A stretch of 64,000 bases of DNA from Burhinus oedicnemus (lineage: Eukaryota; Chordata; Aves; Charadriiformes; Burhinidae): assembly GCA_008921705.1 (NCBI GenBank), contig VFFE01009205.1:3128996-3192995 (forward strand). Reading direction: 5' to 3'. Below the pieces are notes generated by a model. It had not been told where the DNA came from. It ran no database searches and saw only the letters and a list, made by a program, of their open reading frames with translations. The position numbers and the translations under genes were made by a program. Below are positions 48,303 to 60,738 of the stretch, one piece after another; within the stretch, counting starts at the first letter, position 1; each line of letters begins with the position of its first letter.

Positions 48303-51300
48303 GTACTGCTGTCTAACAAAAGCTTGCTCTGCCTTTTCAGGAGGGTCTATTAGCTCTGCTTTAGGCCTCTGTTAACATCATTATTTGTTTTTTTTCAGCT
48401 CTGTACACTGAGTGGGACAAGCTCCCTTTTATCTACAACATACAATGTAAAAAACACCTGCATGGTAAAGCACTGTACAGTCCTGGCTTGTGCTTTGTGG
48501 TGATACTGAAATATGAGTAATAATTAATCACTAGTGCAACTCACTAACATGAAAATATGAGTCTTGTACATTGAAGAAGAGGAGAACAGGTATTTCTGAC
48601 AACAAATACTGTATTTGACTATTAATGTCCTTAATTTAAAAAAAAAAAAAAAGGAGGTAGGGGCATGGAGGAAAAAGTTGTAAAATAGGATTGTCCCTGT
48701 AGTAAGACCAGACATTCAGCTGTTATAAATTGCCAACAATCCACTGTCTTCAGCACAGCTATGCTGATCATGCCAGCTGAAGAACTGACCCTGAATATTA
48801 TCAAAGTTTTCTTGGAGGTGACAGGAAAAGAAATCCTTTACAATTTCCTCTTTAAGAACTCAGGATTTCCGTTTTTATAACTGCAAACTTCTGAACAATT
48901 CAGAATGAAATGTGGAGCACAGAGACAGGCAACACCACACTGACTGTATTTGATTAGGGTAATCCTTTTTTTCCTTCTATGTGGTTACTACAGCCAAGCA
49001 ATTATTTATCATACTATCAATTGCTTGAAGCACTGTAGACTACAGGTTAAATATTCTTATGTCAGTGTGAGCTTCTGCCCCAAGTTCTCATTGAAATCTA
49101 ATGACTTTCATCTTCAAAAGAAATTTTAATGAATTCAAAGTATCTACCCTTGTGTTTTAATTGTTGTACTTCATACACTTCACATTCTGCAGATCAAAAC
49201 CACCTATTTTTCATTTTCTTTTTCACCTGAAAATACTGTTGACAAGCTCTTTCCAGAGCTCTCTCCTTCTGCCTATTTTTTACTAGTCATATTCATGTAA
49301 GATATAAATCCAGAAATATGCAACGCATGTACATTTAAAACCCATAACCGATCTAGTACTTACCACTGAAGAAGTTAGCATGTGCCAGCCACTGTTGATT
49401 AGCCTGAAATCAGAGATGTCTCAGATGCCAGTGTCTGTAACAGTCAAATAAACCTATTAAATAAGTGGTGGTAAATGTATTCAGTACGAGTACCAAGACT
49501 TCTCCTGGACTGCATGTGGAACAAAGTGCAAAAAAAGGTTTTTCTGTGCTGTATGTGTAGGCAGCTACATACATACTGTTGTCCTGTCCTTTTCTCATTT
49601 ACATGTGCCTGCTGCATGTATGTCTCAGGTGCCATTCATTCAGTCCCATCGGCATCTTCACACGTTCTTGTGTTTTCATAATCGCCTTTTGCTATGAGCA
49701 TCCTTCTTTCACTCATCCTCGTAAATATTAATTACTGTGGCATGGTTGAAATAAATATAGATAGACAGCTCTGCAAGTGGAAAGGTATCAGTTTTTTTTC
49801 TAAGAAGCTGTAGCCTTGAATTCAAAGTTCCAGTCAATATTTAGAATGTAAATGAAACATAGGTGTGACCTGTGATTGGGTGCCAGCAATTGTAGGGATT
49901 GGAGCTATATGAACTATCTGGCCTTAATAGTTAAGTTTCCAGTATTCTTAACAGGCAGTATTTGATTTGTTCTGTTCCACCAGCCCTCTAGAGAGAATTA
50001 TTCCCCTTTTGGTTTCTTTTAAAATTGTATAATATATAGCATTTTAGTATCTTGCATCGAAGTGTGAAACATTGCTGTGCTGGGGAGAGTGAGCCTGGTA
50101 GGTCATTGGCATTGTACAATATACTGGACGGATATAGATTGAGTGCTTCTTTGATAAGTTCTACAGATCTATAATTTTTCCCTATTATGCTTATCTGGTT
50201 GTTCAGTAAATGATAATACAAAGAGCTGTATGATACTGCTCCAATAACAATGGCTAGCAGACTATTAAAATGTTGGGCTCCGCTCATTACTAAAGGTGGG
50301 CCAGATCATTTAAGTTCTCAAGTTCTGTATGTAATAAGCCAAGACTGGAACTATCACCTTATTATGGTTGATATATTTTAGGGTTTTTTTTAAAAATTCA
50401 GTTGTGACTAAAGAAGTATTAAGACCCTGCATGGTTCACTAGACCAATCTTTACCCCAGTACCTAGAGAGGGACCAAATGCAAGTGTAAAATCTATGTAT
50501 AAGCTGTTAATATATATTAGCAAAAAGTTCAACACTGATGTTCCTACACAGTTTTTGTTACTGCATAAAACCTTCTTGGGAGAATGCAATGGAAGAGCAC
50601 AGTTTAGTATATGCTTTATCATGGAAAATGGGCAATGCAGCACAAAAATGTACTGCTTACATTATAAAAAGCTATAAAGTGCATCCATAGTAGAAGATTC
50701 AGTTGGATGTATATTGCACTCAAGAATGGTTCAGACTCTTGAAGCTCTTCAAAATCTGTGTGGTGTTTAGAATAAGGATTAAATCTGTTTACAGGATTCC
50801 TGAAGTACAGCCGTGAGACACAGATCTAGATCTCTAGATCTGACCTGACTCTTTGACTATGATTTATTATTTTTAGAAAATAAACTACAAGGTACTACTT
50901 GTGCTCATCTCCTTATATGATGGTCCAGCTTTAGAGCTCAGTTACTAGTTATTAAGGAATTTTTTAAATTGCTCTTTTTTAGCTACTAATTTACTATCAG
51001 CCATCCAAAGACAGATTGGTAGGATATAAATGAAATGCTATAATTATACAAGGGAGTGGGTCACTGACCTCTGGATTGCAATATCTTGTCTCTTTTGTCC
51101 TTTCCTTATACCACCCAGTCTACAAGATGAAATTGCATCTTTTTCTTTGGTTGTCTCAAGAATGAGGTGGTATTGGAAACTAGTGAGGCATGGCACAGTG
51201 TAGGTGTTCATAGCTTGCAATAATTTACCCATTTTCATTTTGTTTGATTTTATTAACACCTGTGTCTCCAGGGAGCACAGGGAGGAGGGGAGGATAGGAG

Positions 51301-52398
51301 AGAATACTTCAGCAATAATCTAATGATCAACACTTATGCTCCCTGCCCCCAGCCCTGCTGTTATGTCAAATGTCAAGATACCTCACAGCCAAGTAATTTA
51401 TAATACAAAATGCATATATATAAAGGAAGAGGTGCAGATGGTAGAAAGCTGTATGTCATGACATACACACGTACATGGAGGACAGCAAGGGAGTCATTAA
51501 AAATATGGATTTTTTTTTTTTTTGATACAGTGGCTGTTTGTCAGCTGGTGTAATTGGCATACATCAATGGAATCACTCAGAAATATACCATCTGAGGAAT
51601 TAGTCACTTAATGGAAGTTAAGCAAAATTCCTTATAGGAGAGGAGCAAAACGTTCTTGGACAGCATTTGAAGACAAAGAAAAAACACATAAGAAAATATG
51701 GGATTGCAATCTGCTGAAGTTTCATCCGGCTGTTTCTTTCTGGAGTATTTCTTACGGTATTTGTGTTCTAGGCAGTGGAACACCAAGATTTGCTGTCAAG
51801 CTAACCAAAGCATTCTGAGATCTGAGAAAATTACAGTAGAGTTTAGTTACAGGCCTGATCTAAACATAATCAAATAAATTCAACAGCAAACTTTCAAAGT
51901 CAGAAACAAAAGAAGAGTTTTGTTAGTGTAATTTCCTTTTCTCCTTCGCTTTAATTGTTAGAAAACTTTTTCAGTGCAGCATAAATGTAGCGTTATATCT
52001 GCTTAACTCTCAGTATTATTGTACTTTTTAAAATTACAAAATGAAATAAACCTGCATAGAGTACTACGAGGCTATCCCTATTTTCCTTGTAAGTGTGATT
52101 AATTGATCTTGTTTTTTAACAAAGCTACTTCTTTCTTTGCTACTAAATAAATCATATGTGAATTCTCCATATTCAGGCAACTGCTATACATTTAACAAAG
52201 CTTTTCTTAAAAATCTTATTTGCATTTCATTTCTGAATGTGGTTCCCTATGTATTGCATTCATAAGACTGGTATCAATACTCATCTGAAAAACTTCTGCT
52301 AGATTAAAAGAAAGGCATAAAATAGCTCAGTTTTATAGTCTCTTTTAATAGGGACTTAATATCTGCAATATCTGACTGCAGTAATAGAATTATTGTGG
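48303..52398. other. 4 kb of unique AT-rich DNA
   Basis: No gene recognised. A 15-base poly-A run is at 48638-48652. A near-perfect palindrome of nested AGATCT units is at 50821-50842. Open frames up to 99 codons (49988-50287 minus) lack domains. Confidence 0.55.
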
Positions 52399-52493
52399 TT
52401 ATATGCTCTTATCCTTCAGATTTGAATTCTGTGTTTGCAATCTCAACGGCAGGTTTTGTTCTTTGTTTTCCTCTGATTTGTGTATGTTGGAAT
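52399..52493 (-). other. Possible terminal exon, unknown product
   Basis: On the minus strand a very strong polypyrimidine tract (about 52494-52540 on the plus strand) ends in CTCCTCCTCTACAG. The following sequence reads SNIHKSEENKEQNLPLRLQT and continues about ten more residues to a stop at 52399. The composition is hydrophilic and protein-like, but only about 30 codons are available and no poly-A signal is evident just downstream. Its entry phase (1) does not fit the exit phase (2) of the exon candidate at 60739-60909, so the two would not be adjacent exons of one transcript. Confidence 0.15.
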
Positions 52494-52853
52494 CTGTAGA
52501 GGAGGAGGGATTGAAAGAGAGAAAAGGAAGGGTAGGAAGACTAAAGTACAAAAAATTACACAGATAATTCCTTACCATCACCTGTCTTGTCCTAGGAGAA
52601 ATTGAAAATAACACAGTTTTTAAGATAATGGTATTTCAAGAGTTTAAAGTGTGGAAAGAACAAATCAAGCCTACTGCTTAGTTTTCCTGTCTGACTCTAT
52701 AAATATTCTCATTAATTTTTTTCTCTTTAGGTACAAGAGTAACAGTATCAAGTTTGATACTTAGCAAAGCAAAAGGTAGTTGTAGTGAGTGTCTTAGTCT
52801 GCAGGTACCATTTTGTATGCTAATAAAGGTGCTCGAGATGTAAAATTACTACA
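52494..52853. other. Unique DNA between possible exon and CR1 copy
   Basis: Contains a polypyrimidine tract read on the minus strand. It also holds a plus-strand exon-like interval (52731-52804) with acceptor TTTTTTTCTCTTTAG and donor CTGCAG|GTACCA. One of its frames is open (TRVTVSSLILSKAKGSCSEC). Unsupported beyond that. Confidence 0.3.
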
Positions 52854-53424
52854 TCATAGAATGGTTAGAGTTGGAAGGGACCTTAAAGATCTTCTAGTTC
52901 CAACTCCCCGGCTATGGGCAGGGACACCTTCTACTAGACCAGGTTGCTCAAAGCCCCATCCAGCACTTCAAGGGATGGGGCATCCACAACTTCTCTGGGC
53001 AACCTGTGCCAGTGCCTCACCACCCTCACAGTAAAGAATTTCTTCCTCATATCTAATCTAAATCTACCCTCTTTCAGTTTAAAACCATCACCCCTCGTCC
53101 TATTGCTACACTTCCTGATAAAGAGTCCTTCCCCATCTTTCCTGTAGGCCCCCTTTAGGTACTGGAAGGCTGCTACAAGATCTTCCTGGAGCCTTCTCTC
53201 TTCCAGGCTGAAGAACCCCAACTCTCTCAGTCTGTCTTCATAGGAGAGGTGCTCCAGCCCTCTGATCATCTTCCTGGCCCTCCTCTGGACTCACTCCAAC
53301 AGGTTCATGTCTTTCCTGTGCTGAGGGCTCCAGAGCTGGATGCAGTACTCCAGGTGGGGTGTCACCACCATGGCGTAGAGGGGCAGAATTACCTCTCTCT
53401 ACCTGCTGGCCACATTTCTTTTGA
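52854..53424 (-). mobile_element. CR1 LINE fragment, 5'-truncated
   Basis: About 570 bases of CR1 on the minus strand. The plus strand starts with TCATAGAATGGTTAGAGTTGG, the reverse complement of a CR1 3' end with a single decayed octamer. It continues through the 3' UTR and the C-terminal ORF2 region to a truncation near 53424. It differs clearly in sequence from the copy at 4697-6097, particularly in the 3' UTR, so the two belong to different subfamilies. Confidence 0.95.
52934..53424 (-). pseudogene. CR1 ORF2 C-terminal fragment with two stops
   Basis: In one continuous frame the minus strand reads [19 protein letters not shown], then [39 protein letters not shown] and finally RHWHRLPREVVDAPSLEVLD, to the natural stop at 52934. 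Internal stops are TAG at 53399-53401 and TGA at 53291-53293. The second replaces what is normally Arg in ERVQRRA, consistent with CpG decay of CGA. The first replaces the Ser of SRSREV (compare the copy at 4767-6097). No frameshift is needed over this length. The RT catalytic motifs lie upstream of the truncation and are absent. Confidence 0.92.
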
Positions 53425-53985
53425 AAGTATACTTAAATCGCAGGTACAAGAGTGACATCTGAAATAGTGGATTACACTCCAAGAGAAAGCTGACTTTAAA
53501 AAATATATGTAAATTGAAAAGCCCATATTCTGTTTTGAATGACTTGGGTTTTGAGGTCTTAGGACTTCAAGAACAGTCTTCAGCAAAGCGTGTAAGGGTG
53601 TGCTGCACTGCACAGCATGGTGATCTCTGAGCTAATGGGGAATAACTCACCTCTGCAGTAAAAAGCAGGGTAACAAGATGGTAGTGCACTTCTATTATAT
53701 TCACTAAGAGGAGTTTTCTGGTGCCTGAGCTAGTGTTTCTGAATACACACCTATAGTCTAGAGGTGGCAGCTCATTTAGATTTACTGTAAGGATTTATGT
53801 ACCATGGCAATACATCAGAGTAATCGGCCTTATCAGGTCTGTGGTTTAACCTGTCTGTGAATCATTGGTTTCACTTGAATTTTTTAATAATCAGGCTTTT
53901 TAATTATAATTGAATATAACTAAGGTTTTAAACAAAACATGATTGAAAATTGAAAAGATCAAATTTCCAACCCTTCCCCCCTTCC
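53425..53985. other. Unique DNA up to the assembly gap
   Basis: No gene recognised. It ends in a C/T-rich stretch (CCCTTCCCCCCTTCC) next to the gap. Confidence 0.5.
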
Positions 53986-54005
53986 NNNNNNNNNNNNNNN
54001 NNNNN
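53986..54005. other. Assembly gap (20 N)
   Basis: Twenty undetermined bases. The left flank is a homopyrimidine, C-rich sequence that often causes sequencing dropout. The true length is unknown. Confidence 0.98.
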
Positions 54006-54110
54006 CTGCAATTGTTTCTGGGATTACATTCAAACTTGCAAATTTTCTCAATTGAGTGAGGGGGAGCATGGGTAGAGAGTAAGACAAAAGGTTGTGAAGC
54101 AGTTAACCAA

Positions 54111-54150
54111 CAAAATAACAACAACAACAAACCCAAACAACAAAACACCT
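54111..54150. repeat. A/C-rich simple repeat
   Basis: ACAAAATAACAACAACAACA followed by AACCCAAACAACAAAACACC is an imperfect (AAC)n microsatellite. Confidence 0.8.
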
Positions 54151-57100
54151 GAAAGTGAAAACTGAAGGCATACTTAAATGGTTGCTTGGATTTGCCATGA
54201 TTGTCAGTACTCTCAAGAACAGGCTTTGTAAGTTACTAGTTTTGTAGCAGGCAGTGGGAGCTGCAGACTGTGGCAGTACTGTATTGCTTACTATTCATGC
54301 TTTAGTGCTGGAGGGGCAAACTTCTGGGAAAAATGAAAGATGGTCAGCAGCTGTATGAACAGGCAAACTCTGGTGTTGTCTTCCTCCTCTGTCTTGATCT
54401 CAGTCTATCATCTGTCACATGTTGTTGCTATATAAATGAGCAACAATGAAATGAAGTCAGTGCAGAGAAGCATGGCCCACTGTTCACTAGAGAGCCAGAG
54501 CCACGTGGTGTGCAGGTGGACAATATAGTTGTCCTGGTGATGTAGGAGAGGAGCATATTCATAGATTCAAGAATTTACATCCACTTGTGTATGTGGCCAT
54601 AGTATTACTTTCTGCATGTTGGTAACTGTCTATTTTGTGTTTCTTAATTCCATCACCTCTACAGATAGTGAAGCTGTCTTCTCTTCCTGCAAGTGAAATG
54701 ACTAACACCACAGGTTGTAACTGTCTTTGGATGTTAGTTTGAAAAGTATTTCATACGGAGTGTTCCAGCCATCTGTGTGCTAAATCTATTTGAAGGGAGG
54801 GCAGTTTAAGCCCTCATGGAACTGTGCCTCTGTCCATGTAGTTGACTTAACTAAAACTGCAATCTGCCTCTGGTGAGGAACTGCTTGTAATGAAATGTTA
54901 TACCTCTGGATTTGTCTTTTCCCTATTCCATATTTTTTTGGAACAAATCAAGACCCCTAATGAACTTTGATCAGAGCAATGCTTCCACTTCTGTTACATG
55001 AGAGTCCTCAGGGCATTGAGAAAAGCGTAAAGCATGAAACCACCAGACCCATAAGCCTCTCCTCACCTCTCTCGTCCACTGTTATTGTAATCAAACATCA
55101 GATCCAGATGGTTTATGTGGTAGTCTTTGGGAGATACTGGCAATGAGATTCCTAGGGAACAAAACTATTTACTTCTATATGATAACTTTCTTTTGTTATT
55201 CCCTAACAATTTCCTGATGGGAGGAACAAAGAAATGGGAGACTCTGAATTTGACGAATTGTTGCAAGAAACAAATAGGTGCATGTTGCCCAGACTGCCGC
55301 TGCTGATGGCTTGTGGCCCCTTTTTCTTCCACCCTGTCATCAGTAATACTACAACTAAGCATGCTTATATCTACCTAATAACCTTTGTATGGCAGCCTGT
55401 GCCAGGACTTGTAAAAGATGATGGGACTTCACAGTAACTAGTCTGGAAATAAGGACACTTATTTGGATGGCTTGGCAGTAACATTCAAGATGCTGTAGTT
55501 GTTCTGTATCGGTTCCTTATTTCTGTCTATACCTACCACAATCAGTTCTTCTTTCCAAATCCTGACTCTTTGATTTTAAGAAAGGCAGCTTTGGTGAGTA
55601 CCATGTGTCTCTGGCATGTCTGAAGTTGTAGTATGTCAGTGAAGTAACCACAGGGTAATTCTAAAGGTCTAATTTGGAGATCAAAATAGCAGGAAAACTG
55701 GAACTTATATGAAAAGGACTGTCTTGGTACTGCTCAGTGGTTTCTGAAGGTGTTGCTTAGAAGCGTCAGTGACTGGTCTCTTGATCTGGTACATAGGAAA
55801 ACTTCCTCAGTCATCTGTGCATTAGACAGATGTGCAAGCTTTTTAATACTATATTGAGATTTTTTCATTTCTGCGAGCATACCATCATTGGAGGCAGGGG
55901 TGTATGATTCTTCAGCATTAGTGGTTAATTTCCTGTATGCTCAGTACCGAATTCTTTGCTTAAATCTCTCTTCTTTTCTCCTCTCTCCTCCTTCCTTAGA
56001 CAATTCACGCTACCACTTTGATCTACTGTGAAACACATAGGTTATGTCAAATACCTCACATTCACTTCACTAACCTGTGCAACCACAGCAAACAGTTGCC
56101 CAAATAATCATTTAGCTTTCCAGCTAAACACAGGTATGCAATTTTGCAATATCGTATGGAAATTATTTAGCTGTGACTTTTCCTGTGCTTCTTTACGGAA
56201 GTAATAACTGTAACTTTTGCCCAAGAAAGACCCTCTTTAAATAGTAAAATATGTTGTCCCCTTAAACATGGATTTTTGCATGTGCTATTTTACTTCTCAC
56301 TATGATAGAAGTTATTAATAAACGACTAAAACTAGTAAATTGGCACCTGCTACTTTAGTTTTCTCTTACTTTCCAGCCCCCCGCACCTCCATTCATCTTT
56401 GTAAACTCCTTTTCCTTCCAAGAGCTTTGCTAAATGCTGTGTTGATCAGAAGCAGCGTGATAAGGCTCAGGCTAACATGAGTGACATGCTAAACTACACA
56501 AACTTTCACCTCCTTCCACACCTATGCTTTTTGTGCATCAGCAATGTGCTGTCAGCATTTTAACCAGTAATTCTCACAGTGTCTTCCTCTGCCTTGTGAT
56601 AAACTGCATTTCCCAGCATTATGTCTGCTCAGATAATTTGAGGACCCCATTGTTTCCCTCAGACAAAGAATTATGTGATGAAATCTGTTCAGACTGACTT
56701 CAGCCAACCATCTGAATTAAAAGCTTCCTTATTAGGAAGGGCAGAGAAACATCCCTTGAGTTTATCTTCACTGAGAGTACTTAAATCTAGAAGTTTACAG
56801 TTTGTTCTTCAAAAATACACAGAATTTGGTGCTAAAGTAGGTCAGTGTCCAACTTGTATGCAAATCCAGTAGAAAGGTTAAGACTGTTCTCTTCCAGGCG
56901 TGGTGACTTTTCTGTATCCTCCCCAAATCTGAACATCACACAGCTACTTGATACTGCAGTTTAAAACACAATGGAAATAATATAGTGAAATAGAATGCAA
57001 TTATCTGAGTCTTGTATTTGATTAGGACACTAGGATTAGCAGCTTGATAAATAGACTGTGGTCAGCTGGGCCAGTAGTGGCTACAGAAATTCAAACCCCA

Positions 57101-59204
57101 ATTCTTATATCTTATCTGAATGCATTTTCAGCAGAAAAATATCCTCATGCTACATAGAGAAAGTCCTTCTGTTCAAAATCTGAGGGAGAAACACGATGTA
57201 CCACATCATCTGTGCCTGTTTCTCAAAAAGGTGTCTTTTATGAGTATTGCTTAACCTTACCTGAACACATGGGATCTGATGCGCTTTGGTATACATCCAA
57301 ACTAAAATACTAATTTCAATAGAGCAGTTCATTTCTTGCAAGATTTTAAGCCTAGTGGTCACTCTTACATTGCAAGGAGCATCATTAAAGCATTGTATAT
57401 AAACTCTACAATTTCAGTCCATGAAAGAATTAAGAAAACACATTTTAACTACATTAACCTATTTCTCAGAAACTGATAGGTAACATACTCCAAGGAGTTT
57501 AATTGGATGCTGTTTATAAACTGACTGTACTTAATCTGAATTGATTCCAAGATTGCTATTGTTATGCTAAACTGTACAATGAGAGCTCATTCAGTTTTAT
57601 TGACAATTATCATGATAACGTATGTGATGCATAGGTAGTTCTCTTGTATAAATTTCTGATCTGATGCACCACGAGAGGCACAGTGATGTGGATAACCTAA
57701 GTTACCACTCATCCTACTGTCGTACTATAGAAATAACGTGTCCTTTGATAGCTGATTACAATAACTGTGCAATATACTGCTGCTGAGAACCCCTTCTTAA
57801 CTGACTTTGAATTCTGGTTAATTTAACCTCTCACTTTTTTCTAAGTTCAGTGCTATGAACTCTGTATTTCAAGTGAAAATACTATGGTAATTACTCACTG
57901 AGGATGAGTAGGAAGTTTCATAATGCAGTCAACAAACACCTATCTCCAGCAGGAGCAATATTCAGTTGTCTGCCCAGCTGATCTGCTGAATATGGTGTTC
58001 AGTTCACCATGCTCACCGCTTTCTCATTTGAGGCATTCCGTGCAGCACAAGCTCTACTCAGAGCTTATGAAAAGGATTACCTTCTGAATTCCCTTTAGAA
58101 GGTATTTACTGATCCTCCTTACCTTGCCCATCCTACTACAGAGCACCTTGTAGTCTAGATTTTCAGTCTAGGTTGAACATTCTTATAGGTAACTGCCATC
58201 CCTTTTTAGGTGCCTATAGTAGGCAAACCTAAATGTGAAAAATATGTAGGTGGGGGACAGTCTATTTGGATATAACACCCATGCAGATAAAGGGACATAC
58301 TATTAAATTCTAACTTTCAAAGTTATTAAAGAACTGTCCTGACTATGAAAGTCAACTAGAACTATCCTTAATGAACCAAAGTGTTCTAAGAGGGAAGAAG
58401 GAGACAAAGCCTCTATTATACTGGTAAATTAAAACAATCATGGCAGACTGTCTGTTGGGCTTCAGTTAATGCATGAAAAGGGACTAAAAGCATAAATACA
58501 AGATAATAAATATTCTGAGATGTCAGTAAGTTTTAACTGGATTTCAGTTTATCTGTACTTGAGTTTGCTGTCAGGATATTTTTTATATGCAATAGTACAA
58601 TGAGTAATCTTCAAGATAATACCTCGAATGATGAAAGTAACCAAAACTGAGACTCAAGATTTTTAGCTATAAGACAAGAGTACATAGCTAGCATTTGAGT
58701 TACTTTTTCCCCCACTGTGTTGGAAATGCAATGAAAACCCGAAACAGACCTTTGAAGTCACAAGTCTAAAAGCTGACATTCAAATTAGCCTTAGTTTTGA
58801 GTTCATCAAAAATGTAAATTATTCCTCTAATACACACTGTAAATGCTTTCATATGACAAACATTTGTTTACCCAACTTTGTGGTGCTCTGCTAGATTAAA
58901 ATGTCTTTTATGTAGAAAGTAGTCTCTTCATTTTCCTTGTCCTTAAATAGATCTTCATATAAAACTACAGGTTTCTTTTCTAAAGTTTGTGTGTAATAAA
59001 GCTGCTTGTTTTTTTCCTTTTCCTTTAGTTAACCAAAAAACTGTTCGAGTGTATACAAGCTAAGAGTTTCAAAAAGTAAAGAAACTCAGTGCTGATGGGG
59101 AAGCAACATGTGAGCTTTGTTTACGTAATCTTCAATTATAAATACCAGAAATAAAAAGGTATCTTTTTTTTTTAATGAACATTTATATTAACTGCAAAAG
59201 TTGA

Positions 59205-59222
59205 TTTTTTTTTTTTTTTTTT
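59205..59222. repeat. Poly-T homopolymer tract
   Basis: An uninterrupted run of 18 T, with a second 10-base T run about 40 bases upstream. Confidence 0.9.
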
Positions 59223-60738
59223 CAAATTTCAGAAGCAGTTTGTTCTCAATCACAACAAATTGACAAGCACAGATAGTATCAAAGTCTTCTTGGGAAATTA
59301 TTACTGTTTTTTGAAAATGTAGGTCATATCCATGTAGCAAATTGAAATAATCCTCACTAACATAGGCTTATCATAAAAATCCATTTATTTCCTGATTCTA
59401 TCTGAATACAGAAATCTACACAAATCCAAATTGATTTAATAATTTCTTCTGAGGGAGATTTAACAAACAATTATGTTTTCAATCCATGCAGAGTCAAGAG
59501 AAGATACTTGAAAGGCTTACTCCAATATGATGTTTGATGTTTTCATGACTGGAGAAAATCCTGAAGAGACAAACTAAATGTATGTTAGTCCATGCCACTC
59601 ATTCTGAGGGTCTAGTGCTGATAACTGTTTCATAATGATCACTGTATTTTTATTCAATTTCTCTTTTTTTAATATTTTTTTTTAATTTCATTTTTTGGCA
59701 TTCAGCAGAAGTGAATGCAAAGATGGAGAAATTTCCTCACATTCTTTAGCGTCTTTGCTGATTTTGGAGACAGGAAGGGAAGCTTCTAAATATCATAGAG
59801 TGAATCAGTGAGATGGCAAGGGTCTCTGTAAAAAGAGTGAATACATGCGTGCTCAAGACTTCAATATGTGAAGTTATTTATTTTGTGTAGTTTTAGGAAC
59901 TTACCTGGCTTTATTACCTCCTTGCATCTTAAAAGCTGAATATGTTCAAGATGCCCTCAGTCAGCAAGTTTTTTGAAGGACTGGGCATTGAAAAGATGGA
60001 AAACAAACATTGCTGTGACCTGAATAATGTTTAAAGAACAACCACATCTCTTCCAACTGCTGTCAAGATTGGCCTTTAAACAGAGAAAGTTAGTTGTTAG
60101 GCCTCTTTTAAGGAGAAACTTCACCAAAAGATTTATAAGAAAATAATCTGTAGATAATATTAACAAAAAATAAAAATAACCTAAGTTGCTACTCATCCCT
60201 CTGCTGAGTTGCTAAGTAAGGACAAACAAATCATTTCCTGGTATCAGATTTATTCTCATTGCAATATTCTTTTTTTTTTAATTGTGTTCAGTAAAAGCCT
60301 TCCAGTGCAGGAAAATAAAGGAATGAGGAAAAAAAGACAATATTATAGTCAACTTTGGAAGTCTATTTGCAGAAAAGTGATTCCTGGTAGATTAAACATC
60401 ATAAATTTTGACACTTCATGTAATGACAAACCTTCCTTCTCATAGAAAGATCTCTTTCTAGGCATAATGGCAGTATTTCAATTTTAACATGTTATAATTA
60501 AATGGTGATCTTTACCCTGAGCAACATAGTGCATAACTGAGGCACCTGAGTTACGAGGCTTATTCGCCTAGGTAGCACCTGCATAAGTGTGCCAATTACA
60601 CAGAAAACTGTCAAATGTATATAAAGCTTTGAGACAAAAACTCCCAAATTTAGCTTCCTGATACCGTGCACCAGGCTTCCTCCTTGAGGAGGAGGCTCTT
60701 AGGGGGATGTGCAATAAATACGAGCAAGCTCTAGTTAC

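Larger units (their letters stand above)
54006..60738. other. 6.7 kb of unique AT-rich DNA
   Basis: No gene recognised. An A/C-rich low-complexity run with (AAC)n units is at about 54111-54150. Two strong acceptor-like sites occur on the plus strand, ending at 55999 (over 30 pyrimidines) and 59028. A poly-T run of 18 lies at 59205-59222. Open frames up to 82 codons show no family likeness. Confidence 0.5.
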
